Positions 47,674 to 56,879 of a stretch of 64,000 nucleotides of DNA are shown in pieces. How positions within the stretch are numbered: position 1 is the stretch's first letter; every line of letters starts with the position of its first letter. Origin of the DNA: Arthrobacter sp. KBS0702. Lineage in GTDB: Bacteria > Actinomycetota > Actinomycetes > Actinomycetales > Micrococcaceae. Position numbers and translations under genes: made by a program. The notes beneath the pieces were generated by a model. The model had not been told where the DNA came from and did no database searches. It saw only the letters and a list, made by a program, of their open reading frames with translations. The stretch covers positions 992,001 to 1,056,000 of the forward strand of contig NZ_CP042172.1 in the NCBI RefSeq assembly GCF_005937985.2, read 5' to 3'.

Positions 47674-50409
47674 ATGTTTCAGCAAGAAGCCGGCGTGCCC
47701 GCGGGCAGCGGCAAAACGGACGCGATTTCACCAGCGCAACGCCCCCCTCAGGGGCGGCAGGAAAAACCTTTCACCCGCCAGCACGTCGTTGCGGACGTCT
47801 TGGAAACCCTGACATCAGGATCGGGCTGCGGCGTCGTACTGGTGGGGGAGCACGGGGCCGGAAAATCGTTCATCGCCCAGCGCACCCTTGAACAACTCGG
47901 CGACGACTACCTGGTCGTCCAGGTCCGGGGCAGTTCGATTTCATCAAAACTCCCGTACGGCGCCCTGAGCGTGCTGCTCAACGATCTCGATGCCTCCCAC
48001 CTGGAGCACCCGCTGATGGTGCTGCGCGGGCTCACCCAGCTCCTCCACACGAAAGCCCAGGGCCGCGCCATTGTCTTGTTCGTGGACAACGCCCACGACC
48101 TGGATGACCTGTCCTGCATGATGGTGGCCCAGCTCAGCGCCGGGGGCCACGTGACCCTGCTTGCTGCGTGCGTCGACCTGCCGCACGTGGGCGGCGACAT
48201 CATGGGGCTGTGGAAGGATGACCTGCTGCGCCGGGTGGACCTGGAGCCGTTCGATTTCGCCGAGACGGCCGCCACGCTTAACCAGGAATACGGCGGGCAC
48301 TTCTCGCACACGGCCGCCCGCGCGCTCTGGAGTGCAAGCGGCGGAAACGCGCTCTTCCTGCACTCCCTGGCCCGGGAACAGATCAAGCTCGGCACCATCG
48401 TGCGGCGGGAGGGCGCCTGGGTCCAGGGCGGCCGCTCCATCGCCCTGACCGGGGAAGTGCGCGACGTCGTGAAGGCGCGGTTGAACCGGCTCAGCCCCGG
48501 CCAGCGCGACGTTTTCGAACTCCTTTCCCTCGCCGGCGCCGTTCCGCTCCAGACCCTTATGCGGATCTTCAATCCGCAGGACATGGACAACCTGCAGGAG
48601 CGGGCCCTGATCCAGGTCAGCCACGACCATCCGCCAATGGTCAGCGTCGCCAACACGGTGACGGCCTCGATCGTTGCCAGCGTCGTTCCTCCGGGCCGCA
48701 GCGCCGAACTGCGCCGCCGCCTGACCGCGGTGCTGGCGGACACGGAGCAAGGTGAACCCACCGGGTCCTCCGACGTCGCGTGGGCCCTGGACTGCGGGGA
48801 AGAGATCAGCTCCGCGACGGCGCTCGCCGCGGCGCACCTGGCCAACAACGCCTCCGATCCCGCCTCGGCGCTGCGGTTCATCCACGAAATCGATGGCGGC
48901 GAGGCGCTCACGGAGGTGGCCATCGAATCCGTGCACGCGCAGCTTGCAGCCAACAACGACGAGTCCGCCCGGCGCTTGCTGCACGGCCTTGACGGCTCCG
49001 CGGCCGCTGGGCGCCCGCTGGAAGAGTGGGCCGCCCTTCAACTGCTGCGGGTGGATCTGGACCTGCGAAGCACCGCCACCGCAGCCGACGCCCGGTCCAG
49101 GCTGGAGCGGGTCCGCGACCGCCTCTTCGGCCCGTCCGTGGAAGAGACGGGACAGGTGGAGGCCGCCCGCGAGCAGTTACGACTGGCCGAGGTGAAACTG
49201 GCAGCCTTCGAGGGCCGCTACGGTGACGTCCTCGCGGCCCATGCCGGTGTGGGGGCCGAGCTGGGAACCGAAACCGGGCTTCTTACCGCGAGCCTGTTCT
49301 GCGAGGCCATGGCGGTCACCGGCAACGTCCTTGGCGCCATGGCCCTGGGAAAGCAGGTCATCGCCGCGGCCGCCGCCGTACCGATGTCGGACCGCGCTGT
49401 GCGCGAGATCAGGGGGCGTTTCCTGCTGCTCATGCTGTTGTCGGCGAAGTTCCGCGAAGCCTCGGCCTTCCTCACGGCAACGTCGAGCACGCCGGAGCCG
49501 CAGGCCCGGCTGGGCGGGATGTTCGAGATTGTCCGAGGCGTGATCGATCTGCACGCCGGGAACCTGGACGGCGCCGGCCCGTGGCTCGAGGCCGGAATGT
49601 GGCAGCTGCGGATGCAGGATCCCGATGCCCTGTCCGGACTGGCCACCGCGGCCTGCGCCTATGCAGCCGGGCTCGCCGGGGACGAGGAACGAGCCGGGCT
49701 GTTGCTCGCCGAATTGTCGCAGCCGCAACGTGCCAGCTCCTGGCTGGTGGAGCGGATGACACGGTACTTCGAGCTGTGCGCTCTCGCTGAACTCGGCCAG
49801 CGGCCGGCGGCGATCCGCGCCCTCACCGCCGAATCGGACAGCGACGCGGACGCCGGGGCCGCAGCCACAGGGCTGCTTTTCCTGTCCGCGGCGGCCCGGT
49901 TGGGCGACCGGCAGCTGTGCCAGAAGCTCGCCGGCCTCGCGGGCCGGGTGACCGGGCAGTTCGCCCTGCTCTGCCTGCGGCTTGCCGACGGCGTGAAGGA
50001 CTGCGCCAGCGAGCAGCTGCTGGCCGTCGCCAAGGACGCCGATGCCGCCGGGAACGCGGTGTTCGCCCGCGACGTGGCCCGCCGGGCAGTCTACTGCGCC
50101 AACGAGGCCGGGAACCGGATCGCGCTCCGCGTCTCGCAGCGTACGGAACAGTCCCTGGACGACAGGTTCGGCAGCCCGAAAAACGGCCTGCATTCGCTGA
50201 CCACCTCCACCCTGACCGCCAGGGAATGCGAGGTCGCCGTCCGGGCGGCAGCCGGAACGTCCAACCGCAAAATCGCCGAGCAGATGCACGTCTCGGTCCG
50301 CACGGTCGAGGGCCACTTGTACCAGGTGTACGCAAAACTCCATGTCGCCAGCCGATCGGAGCTCAAAGATGTCATCTCGGGACCGGCGGCCAGCGCCCGC
50401 ATCGGCTGA
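47674..50409 (+). CDS. LuxR-type ATPase regulator C
   Basis: 911-residue paralogue. Walker A GEHGAGKS (58-65), Walker B IVLFVDNAHDLDD (about 133-145), helical middle, and C-terminal helix-turn-helix LTARECEVAVRAAAGTSNRK with SVRTVEGHLYQVYAKLHV. ATG 47674 was chosen because GAAGG lies eight bases upstream; a TTG seven codons earlier has none. A polar Gln/Pro/Gly N-terminus of about 30 residues precedes the ATPase domain. Confidence 0.9.
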   Translation: MFQQEAGVPAGSGKTDAISPAQRPPQGRQEKPFTRQHVVADVLETLTSGSGCGVVLVGEHGAGKSFIAQRTLEQLGDDYLVVQVRGSSISSKLPYGALSVLLNDLDASHLEHPLMVLRGLTQLLHTKAQGRAIVLFVDNAHDLDDLSCMMVAQLSAGGHVTLLAACVDLPHVGGDIMGLWKDDLLRRVDLEPFDFAETAATLNQEYGGHFSHTAARALWSASGGNALFLHSLAREQIKLGTIVRREGAWVQGGRSIALTGEVRDVVKARLNRLSPGQRDVFELLSLAGAVPLQTLMRIFNPQDMDNLQERALIQVSHDHPPMVSVANTVTASIVASVVPPGRSAELRRRLTAVLADTEQGEPTGSSDVAWALDCGEEISSATALAAAHLANNASDPASALRFIHEIDGGEALTEVAIESVHAQLAANNDESARRLLHGLDGSAAAGRPLEEWAALQLLRVDLDLRSTATAADARSRLERVRDRLFGPSVEETGQVEAAREQLRLAEVKLAAFEGRYGDVLAAHAGVGAELGTETGLLTASLFCEAMAVTGNVLGAMALGKQVIAAAAAVPMSDRAVREIRGRFLLLMLLSAKFREASAFLTATSSTPEPQARLGGMFEIVRGVIDLHAGNLDGAGPWLEAGMWQLRMQDPDALSGLATAACAYAAGLAGDEERAGLLLAELSQPQRASSWLVERMTRYFELCALAELGQRPAAIRALTAESDSDADAGAAATGLLFLSAAARLGDRQLCQKLAGLAGRVTGQFALLCLRLADGVKDCASEQLLAVAKDADAAGNAVFARDVARRAVYCANEAGNRIALRVSQRTEQSLDDRFGSPKNGLHSLTTSTLTARECEVAVRAAAGTSNRKIAEQMHVSVRTVEGHLYQVYAKLHVASRSELKDVISGPAASARIG

Positions 50410-50466
50410 CCCGCACGGGGCCCACCGTGGCCCTGACGCGGTCGACGGCGGCGGGAGTGGCCCTGA

Positions 50467-53109
50467 GTGGAAAGCCTGACTGATGCCGTGACCCTGATCG
50501 GCCGCTCCGGCGTCGTCAAGGAGGTGGTCCGCTGCCTCCGTGACGAGGGCAGGGCCGGGGCCGTGATCGTCGGGAGTTCGGGGTCCGGTAAGACCGCCGT
50601 CGTGAAGGCCGTCCTTGCGGAACTGCACCCGCAGGGAACGGTGATCAGGCTCGCAGCGACCCCGGCGCTCGCCGCGGTCCCGTTCGGTGCACTCGCACCG
50701 TACCTGGCAGGTCTCCCGGCGCATGACCTGGATTCGTACGCTGCCGTGTTGGCCGCCGTGACAGCCAGTCTGAGGGCTGAGCCAAAGCTGGCCCTGTTCG
50801 TGATTGACGACGCCCAGAGCCTGGACCGGGGGACGGTCCAGCTGGTGGCGCAGGCCGTGGCCACCGGCGCGGCCCGGCTGCTCGCCACCTGCCGTCCCGG
50901 GCCGCTGATTCCCGAGGAGTTCCTGGCACTGTGGGATGACGGCATCATTGCGAAGTTCGATTTGGCGCCCCTCAGCCGTTCCGAGGTGCACCAACTCTGC
51001 GAACAGGTGCTGCGCGCCGAGGTGTCCCCTTGGGTGAGCGAGGTCTTCGCCAAGCTGACGGAGGGCAATCCGTTTATGCTGATGTCCCTGATCGAGCACG
51101 CCCGCGCGACCGGAGCCATCGGGCAGCGACGCGGAGCGTGGTTCCTCCTCGCGGCGCCGGATCTGGGGAGCGTCCCGGCCGCTGACCTGCTAGACCACCA
51201 GATCCGCTCGATGTCCCCGGAGGAAAAGACGGCCGCCGCCATTGTCGCCCTGGCCGGGCCGCTCTCGCTCGGCCAGATCCTCAGGTTCAGCAGCCCCCGT
51301 GCCGTCGACGCCCTCGAGATGGCCGGAATCATCACCGTCTCACGGGACCGCGACCGGATCGTCAAACCCGCCAGCCCGCTTATCGGGGAGATCATCCGCC
51401 GCCGCGTGCCCGCGGGACGGAGCGCCAGTCTCCGGACCAGCCTGCTGGCGCTGCCCTGGGCGGGCGCGGTGCACCCGGATGCCTTCCTGAACCAGCTGCG
51501 CTGGTCGCTGGATACCGGGGCCGAGGTCCCCGCCGTGGAACTGCTCCGGGCCGCCACGGCAGCGAATATCCAGCTGGACACCGCGACGGCGCTCCGGGCC
51601 GCGGGCGCCATCCAGGAGGAGCACTTCCTTTCGGAGGCGAGGATCCAGCTGGCCTATTCCAATTACATCCTCGGCCGGAGCGGGGCGTCGGCCGGTTACC
51701 TCGAAGCAGCGCAGCCGGTGCGCTACGGCCGGGCCTCTTATCTCGCCGCACTCCTGGCCGCCCGGCTCGGAACCGCAGCGGCATCCCTCGAGCTTCCGCG
51801 CGAGGCGGGCGGCGGGGGACTGGACGCCGGCGACCCCGACCAGCGGCGCTGGGCGGGGCCAACCGCGGGCGTGGCCGCCGGCCTCCTGCTGGAGCGCTGG
51901 GAGGGCCGGACCGCGGAGCTTCAGGAACGGCTGCAGGGGCTCGTCGCCGCCGCGGAGGGCAACCCGGAAATCCGCATCCCGGCGGTGTCTCGCCTGGCCG
52001 AGGTGCTCACCGCCCAGGGCCGGGTGCTCGCGGGACTGGGCATCGACCGGGAGGCCTGGAATGGGGTGCAGGGAGCCGGCCTGGCGCTTCCCCTGGTCTA
52101 CGAAGACGTGCTGGAACGGCACTGCCTGAACCTCATCCGCGCTGGCGAATGGGAGGAACTCGCCTCCGCCTTGGACGACTACACCGCCGGATTGTCCCCG
52201 CGGCTGCTATACAGCGGGGGCATGCTGCACGTGATGCGTGGCTACTCCCGGCTGCGGCAGGGCCGGATCCCGGAAAGCCTCGCCGAACTGTTGCTCGGTG
52301 TGGAAGAACTCCTGATCGCCGACCCCTGGGAACTGCTGGCCTTCGCGCACGCCGTCGCTGCCTACGCCGCCGCCGCCGCCGGACACCCCGGCGACGCGGC
52401 CGAACAGACGCTGGCCTTCCGCAGCACCGCGTACCGCGAGCCGGCAACGCTTGGGCTCCTTGCGGAGGCCTACTGCACCGCTGCGGAGGTCGCTTCTGGC
52501 CGGGACGGCGACGACGGCCGCCGCGAACTTGACCGGCTCGCGGACGAAGCGCAGCGGCAGGGGCTGCGGGGCGTGGAAACCGACATTCGACGGCTAGCGC
52601 TGCATGGCGGGGACACGGCAGCCGCGGCCGCCCTGGCGGCCAGTAGCAGCGCCGTCGAAGGCCCTGAGGCGCGGCTGCTGCGGGACTACGCGCTCGCCGT
52701 CGCCGCATCGGATTCGACCAAGCTGATGGCCGTGAGCGATCAGGCTCTGAGCGCCGGATACCTGTTGCTGGCGCTCGAGGCCGCCCAGCAGGCCGCGCGT
52801 CTGCTCGAACATGATCCGGACAAATGGAAGCTGACCGCGGTCCAGCGCAAGGTGCACCACCGGATGGTCGCCGCCGGCATGTCCGGCCAGATGAACATCG
52901 TCCGCGGCGAGCATTACGCCGACCTCACCGCCCGGGAAACCGAGATCCTGAAGCTGGTGGCGGGCGGGGCCACGAACGCGGAAATAGCCGCCCGGCTGAC
53001 CTTGTCGCAACGGACCGTCGAAGGCCATCTCTACCGCATCTTCGGGAAGCTCGGCGTCAGCCGCCGGGGTGAGCTCGTGGACGTCCAGCGTGATTTACCG
53101 CAGCAGTGA
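50467..53109 (+). CDS. LuxR-type ATPase regulator D
   Basis: 880-residue paralogue, with a shorter N-terminus. Walker A GSSGSGKT (36-43), Walker B LFVIDDAQSLD (about 110-120), helical middle, and C-terminal LTARETEILKLVAGGATNAE with SQRTVEGHLYRIFGKLGV. GTG 50467 has GGGAG nine bases upstream, 57 bases after gene C. As the last of the four regulators it lies directly upstream of the polysaccharide operon leader. Confidence 0.9.
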   Translation: MESLTDAVTLIGRSGVVKEVVRCLRDEGRAGAVIVGSSGSGKTAVVKAVLAELHPQGTVIRLAATPALAAVPFGALAPYLAGLPAHDLDSYAAVLAAVTASLRAEPKLALFVIDDAQSLDRGTVQLVAQAVATGAARLLATCRPGPLIPEEFLALWDDGIIAKFDLAPLSRSEVHQLCEQVLRAEVSPWVSEVFAKLTEGNPFMLMSLIEHARATGAIGQRRGAWFLLAAPDLGSVPAADLLDHQIRSMSPEEKTAAAIVALAGPLSLGQILRFSSPRAVDALEMAGIITVSRDRDRIVKPASPLIGEIIRRRVPAGRSASLRTSLLALPWAGAVHPDAFLNQLRWSLDTGAEVPAVELLRAATAANIQLDTATALRAAGAIQEEHFLSEARIQLAYSNYILGRSGASAGYLEAAQPVRYGRASYLAALLAARLGTAAASLELPREAGGGGLDAGDPDQRRWAGPTAGVAAGLLLERWEGRTAELQERLQGLVAAAEGNPEIRIPAVSRLAEVLTAQGRVLAGLGIDREAWNGVQGAGLALPLVYEDVLERHCLNLIRAGEWEELASALDDYTAGLSPRLLYSGGMLHVMRGYSRLRQGRIPESLAELLLGVEELLIADPWELLAFAHAVAAYAAAAAGHPGDAAEQTLAFRSTAYREPATLGLLAEAYCTAAEVASGRDGDDGRRELDRLADEAQRQGLRGVETDIRRLALHGGDTAAAAALAASSSAVEGPEARLLRDYALAVAASDSTKLMAVSDQALSAGYLLLALEAAQQAARLLEHDPDKWKLTAVQRKVHHRMVAAGMSGQMNIVRGEHYADLTARETEILKLVAGGATNAEIAARLTLSQRTVEGHLYRIFGKLGVSRRGELVDVQRDLPQQ

Positions 53110-53342
53110 CACGGGCCGGGCCGGCAGCGGGCCCTGAGTGCGAAATGCAGGCGTTTTTTGCCGCCACCGCGGGAAAGCCCGCGTATCGCCTGCGTGACCC
53201 GGACGCCCTCCGGGAGTATGCCCAAGTAGTACGTCAGCGTAGTCCACAAGAGAAGTCGGGTAACCCCTACTCGTGTGCAGATCGGGCCTCCGCGATTGAC
53301 TTAACTCAGTCCCAGGAACGACTCACAAAGGTCTCAAAATGA
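53106..53342 (+). CDS. Doubtful small frame in the leader after regulator D
   Basis: 78 codons, linked to gene D by a GTGA overlap and to the next small frame by an ATGA overlap. The first half has high third-position GC; the second half does not and includes a TTA leucine codon, rare here. No similarity is recognised. The neat overlaps may be chance; it could equally be untranslated leader. Confidence 0.2.
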   Translation: MTRAGPAAGPECEMQAFFAATAGKPAYRLRDPDALREYAQVVRQRSPQEKSGNPYSCADRASAIDLTQSQERLTKVSK

Positions 53343-53626
53343 GTAACTACAGGGCGGTAACCGACTGCGGGCAGCGCCCGCGGAGGAGCAGGGCCACAAG
53401 CCTGAGTTCCAGCGCCGCAATTGCCAAAGCCACGCGCAAACGTGGCCGTGTCGACACCATCCATAACCGAACTCCTTCAATGGAACCGTACGGAGCCCCA
53501 ACTGGCAGCCGTACCCCCAAGACGGAGCCGGCGGCGTCAGAGCCTTCTGAGACCGAGGCTCTCCCCCCAGCCGCCGCCGGCTCCCTTAAACGGTCTGCAC
53601 CACTGAGAGACGTGGAACTGCCGTGA
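53339..53626 (+). CDS. Small hypothetical frame coupled to the sugar transferase
   Basis: 95 codons; ATG 53339 has AAAGG eight bases upstream and the stop overlaps the sugar-transferase GTG by four bases (GTGA). The product is polar, rich in Arg, Ser and Pro with no motif, and codon use is poor for this genome (AGT, ACA, CCA, TCA are frequent). A leader peptide or untranslated region are alternatives. Confidence 0.3.
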   Translation: MSNYRAVTDCGQRPRRSRATSLSSSAAIAKATRKRGRVDTIHNRTPSMEPYGAPTGSRTPKTEPAASEPSETEALPPAAAGSLKRSAPLRDVELP

Positions 53627-55197
53627 GCGCGGTAGACGAACACCGCGCCGGCTATAGAAAAAGAGGCAGTCGTAGTAACAGACGCCCCGCCCGGGTCCTA
53701 AGGCCCGCAGGCGGGGCGTTTGATCACTCCCGGTCCGTTGGCCGGGAACCCGCGGCGGCCCGTCCCGTCGACTCGGGGATGTCCTGGGCTCGGCGGTACC
53801 GCCGCTGGCTGCGCTTCACTGACATATCCATAGTTACCAGCGCGGTGGCGGTGGCCTATGCGATCCACATCGACGCAGAGGACATGCTCGCCCGAACGCC
53901 GGCCGTCAGCACCTATGTGTCCCTCAGCATCTCCATCGTCGTGGCCTGGATCGTCGCGCTCGAAGTGCACAGGACCAGGGAGGAGACCGTGCTCGGCGTC
54001 GGAGCCGAGGAATACAAACGGGTCATGGACGCCACCCTGGGGGTCTTCGGCGGAATCGCCATCGTGGTCCTGCTGCTCGGCATCGACGTGGTGCGCAGCC
54101 ATTTCGCGATCGCCCTCCCGGCCGGTTCCCTGCTGCTCCTCCTGAGCCGGTGGCGGTGGCGGGCCTGGTTGAACCGCCAACGCAACTTCGGCCACTACCT
54201 CTCCAAGGTGATCGTGGTGGGCGAGCCCGCAGACGTTGAATACGTCATCCGCCAGTTCGGCAAGGTATCCGGTGCCGCGTACGAGGTGGTGGGGGCGGCC
54301 CTGCCGACCGGCTACACCGCCACCCACCTGCAGATTTCCGCCACCCGGGTCCCCGTGCTCTGCGATGTCGCCTCGGTCGCCGGGAAGGTGGTCGAGACCG
54401 GGGCGAACGCCGTCGTCGTGGCCGGGCAGCTGCAGGGCGGAAGCCGTGCCATCCGCCAGCTCGGCTGGGCCTTGGAAGGCACGCACGCGAGCCTGGTTCT
54501 GGCCGCCAGCCTGACCGACGTCGCCGGTCCCCGGATCCATTGGCGGCCGGTGGAGGGCCTGCCGCTGATGCACGTGGAACTGCCGGAATTCAGCGGCGGC
54601 AAGCACACGCTCAAACGCGCCGTCGACGTGGTTGCCTCGGCCGCGGCGCTGCTGCTCCTCTCGCCGCTGCTGTGCGCCTTGGCCTGGGTCATCGCTCGCG
54701 ACAGCATGGGACCGGTTTTCTTCCGGCAGGAAAGGGTCGGCCGGAACGGGGAACGGTTCCAGATGATCAAGTTCCGTTCCATGGTGGTGACCGCGGAGGA
54801 GGACCTGGCGCGGCTCAAGGAGCTGAACGAGGGCGCGGGGCTGCTCTTCAAGATGAAGGATGACCCGCGGGTCACAAAGTGCGGCCGCTGGCTGCGGAAG
54901 TATTCGCTCGACGAATTGCCGCAGTTCTGGAACGTCCTCAAAGGGGACATGAGCCTGGTGGGGCCGCGTCCGCAGCTGCCCCGCGAGGTTGAGGGCTACG
55001 AGGGCGACGTGACCCGCCGGCTGCTGATCAAACCCGGCATCACCGGGCTGTGGCAGGTGAACGGCCGGTCGAATCTTGGCTGGGAAGAGAGCGTCCGCTG
55101 GGACCTCTACTACGTGGAGAACTGGTCGTTGACGGGAGACATCATGATCCTCTGGCGCACCGTCAAGGTCATCCTGAACCCGGTGGGGGCTTACTAA
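53623..55197 (+). CDS. Polyprenyl glycosylphosphotransferase (initiating sugar transferase)
   Basis: 524 residues as drawn; the first step of exopolysaccharide assembly, putting a sugar-1-phosphate on the undecaprenyl lipid carrier. After the variable N-terminus come four helices (about 60-190), a Rossmann-like domain, and the catalytic phosphoglycosyl transferase from about residue 329: KRAVDVVASAAALLLLSPLL, FFRQERVGRNGERFQMIKFR, KYSLDELPQFWNVLKGDMSL and VGPRPQLPREV. Sequence end LNPVGAY fits. GTG 53623 makes a 52-residue unmatched extension that spans a terminator-like hairpin; ATG 53779 right before conserved MSWARRYRRW is a likely alternative. Confidence 0.88.
   Translation: MSAVDEHRAGYRKRGSRSNRRPARVLRPAGGAFDHSRSVGREPAAARPVDSGMSWARRYRRWLRFTDISIVTSAVAVAYAIHIDAEDMLARTPAVSTYVSLSISIVVAWIVALEVHRTREETVLGVGAEEYKRVMDATLGVFGGIAIVVLLLGIDVVRSHFAIALPAGSLLLLLSRWRWRAWLNRQRNFGHYLSKVIVVGEPADVEYVIRQFGKVSGAAYEVVGAALPTGYTATHLQISATRVPVLCDVASVAGKVVETGANAVVVAGQLQGGSRAIRQLGWALEGTHASLVLAASLTDVAGPRIHWRPVEGLPLMHVELPEFSGGKHTLKRAVDVVASAAALLLLSPLLCALAWVIARDSMGPVFFRQERVGRNGERFQMIKFRSMVVTAEEDLARLKELNEGAGLLFKMKDDPRVTKCGRWLRKYSLDELPQFWNVLKGDMSLVGPRPQLPREVEGYEGDVTRRLLIKPGITGLWQVNGRSNLGWEESVRWDLYYVENWSLTGDIMILWRTVKVILNPVGAY
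53682..53721 (+). terminator. Terminator-like hairpin before or inside the sugar-transferase start
   Basis: ACGCCCCGCC (53682-53691) pairs with GGCGGGGCGT (53710-53719), with inner CGGG/CCCG pairing and a short T tail (GTTTGA). If translation begins at ATG 53779 this is a terminator or attenuator in the leader of the operon. Confidence 0.5.
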
Positions 55198-55236
55198 AGC
55201 GCTGGTGAGGGCCGGCGGTGAATTGAAAGGGAAAAA

Positions 55237-55698
55237 ATGGGTCTCAGAATCGGTTACGCGCCGGGGGCGTTCGATTTGTTCCACATCGGGCATCTCAACA
55301 TCCTCAAGCACGCCAGGAGCCAATGCGACTTCCTGGTCGCCGGCGTCGTCTCGGACGAAATGCTGGAACAGGCCAAGGGGAGGCGCCCAGTGGTCCCGCT
55401 GGCCGAGCGGATGGAGATCGTCGCCAGCATCGGCTACGTGGACAAGGTCTACGCGGAAACTGTCCCGGACAAGCTCCAGGTCTGGGAGGAGCTCCGATTC
55501 AACGTCTTCTTCAAAGGCGATGACTGGAAGGGCACCCCCCAGGGCGACAGGCTGGAGGCCGCGTTCCGGGCCGTCGGCGTGGACGTCGTCTTCTTCCCGT
55601 ACACCGTGCAGACGTCCAGTTCCTCGTTACGCACCGCCTTGGAGTTGATCAACCGTTCGCCTGAACCCGGCCAACGCCTCCATGGGGTGCGGCTATGA
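55237..55698 (+). CDS. TagD-like cytidylyltransferase-family nucleotidyltransferase
   Basis: 153-residue enzyme that should join a nucleotide (usually CMP from CTP) to a phosphorylated alcohol. HIGH nucleotide motif (16-19) in APGAFDLFHIGHLNIL; the later segment QTSSSSLRTAL is in the place of the RTxGISTT motif of glycerol-3-phosphate cytidylyltransferases. Substrate is not certain: glycerol-, ribitol- or ethanolamine-phosphate are options. AAAGGG is close to ATG 55237. It overlaps the next gene by four bases. Paired with the CDP-alcohol phosphotransferase two genes on. Confidence 0.82.
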   Translation: MGLRIGYAPGAFDLFHIGHLNILKHARSQCDFLVAGVVSDEMLEQAKGRRPVVPLAERMEIVASIGYVDKVYAETVPDKLQVWEELRFNVFFKGDDWKGTPQGDRLEAAFRAVGVDVVFFPYTVQTSSSSLRTALELINRSPEPGQRLHGVRL

Positions 55699-56879
55699 GC
55701 GGGCTGCATATCGCGATGGTGGGCACGCGCGGGGTTCCGGCCCGCTACGGGGGTTTCGAAACCGCCATCGAGGAAATCGGGCAGCGGCTCGTACAGCGCG
55801 GCCACCGCGTCACGGTCTACTGCCGTGAGATGGGCGACGGCGCCCGGCCGGCCCGGCACCTCGGCATGGACCTCGTCCATCTTCCGGCGCTGCGCAAAAG
55901 GTCCCTTGAGACGCTGAGCCATACCGGGCTTTCCGTCGCCCACCTGCTCCGGCATCGTCCGGACGCCGCCATCGTCTTCAACGCGGCCAACGCGCCCTAC
56001 CTGCCCGCGATCCGGGCCGCAGGCGTTCCGGTGGCCACCCACGTCGACGGGCTGGAATGGAAGCGTGCCAAGTGGGGCCGGGCCGGCCGGAACTACTATC
56101 AGCTGGTCGAACGGCTCGCGGTCCGGTGGTCTGACGCGCTGATCGCGGATGCGGCCGGCATCCAGGACTACTACCGGGAGAAGTTCGACGCCGACACGGT
56201 CTACCTGGCCTACGGGGCGCCGCTGCAGGCCGGCGGCGGCACCGACCGGCTAGGGGAACTGGGCCTGGCGCCCCGCGGCTACCATCTCGTCGTCGCCCGC
56301 TTCGAGCCAGAAAACCACGTCCACCTCATCGTCGAAGGGTTCGCCCGGAGCGCCGCCCGGCTTCCGCTCGTCGTCGTCGGCTCTGCGCCCTACTCGGACC
56401 GCTACACAAGCATGGTCCACGGACTCGGCGACGACAGGGTCCGCTTCGTGGGCGGCATCTGGGACCAGGAGCTGCTGGACCAGCTGTACGCGAACGCGTT
56501 GGTGTACTGGCACGGACACTCCGTGGGCGGCACCAACCCCTCGCTGCTGCGGGCCATTGGTTCGGGCACGGCCACCAACGCGTTCGACGTCGGATTCAAC
56601 CGCGAGGTGCTCGAAACCGCCGGGCGGTATTTCGCCGGCCCCGACGACGTCACCCGGCTGGTTCACGAGGCCGAAAGCCCCGGCTCCGACGCCGACGCCC
56701 GGGGGCGCCACGCCCGGCAGCTGGCGCGCCGCTACAACTGGGACGACGTCGCGGCCGGATACGAACAGCTCTGTGAGGGGCTCCTGAGCACCAGGAGCCG
56801 GAGCGCCCGGCAGGGCCCCGCGGCTGCAACCCGCGACCGGACTTCGGCGCCTCGGCCGAGCCTGGGAGCCGGACAATGA
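55695..56879 (+). CDS. DUF1972 / GT4-type glycosyltransferase
   Basis: 394 residues. The N-terminal DUF1972 segment (MVGTRGVPARYGGFETAIEE) is the hallmark of rhamnosyl- or related transferases. GT-B fold features follow: ATHVDGLEWKRAKWGR, then YHLVVARFEPENHVHLIVEG and HGHSVGGTNPSLLRAIGSGT for the nucleotide-sugar site. ATG 55695 overlaps the preceding stop, and the stop overlaps the next ATG, so it lies in a chain of coupled genes. Sugar donor unknown. Confidence 0.87.
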   Translation: MSGLHIAMVGTRGVPARYGGFETAIEEIGQRLVQRGHRVTVYCREMGDGARPARHLGMDLVHLPALRKRSLETLSHTGLSVAHLLRHRPDAAIVFNAANAPYLPAIRAAGVPVATHVDGLEWKRAKWGRAGRNYYQLVERLAVRWSDALIADAAGIQDYYREKFDADTVYLAYGAPLQAGGGTDRLGELGLAPRGYHLVVARFEPENHVHLIVEGFARSAARLPLVVVGSAPYSDRYTSMVHGLGDDRVRFVGGIWDQELLDQLYANALVYWHGHSVGGTNPSLLRAIGSGTATNAFDVGFNREVLETAGRYFAGPDDVTRLVHEAESPGSDADARGRHARQLARRYNWDDVAAGYEQLCEGLLSTRSRSARQGPAAATRDRTSAPRPSLGAGQ

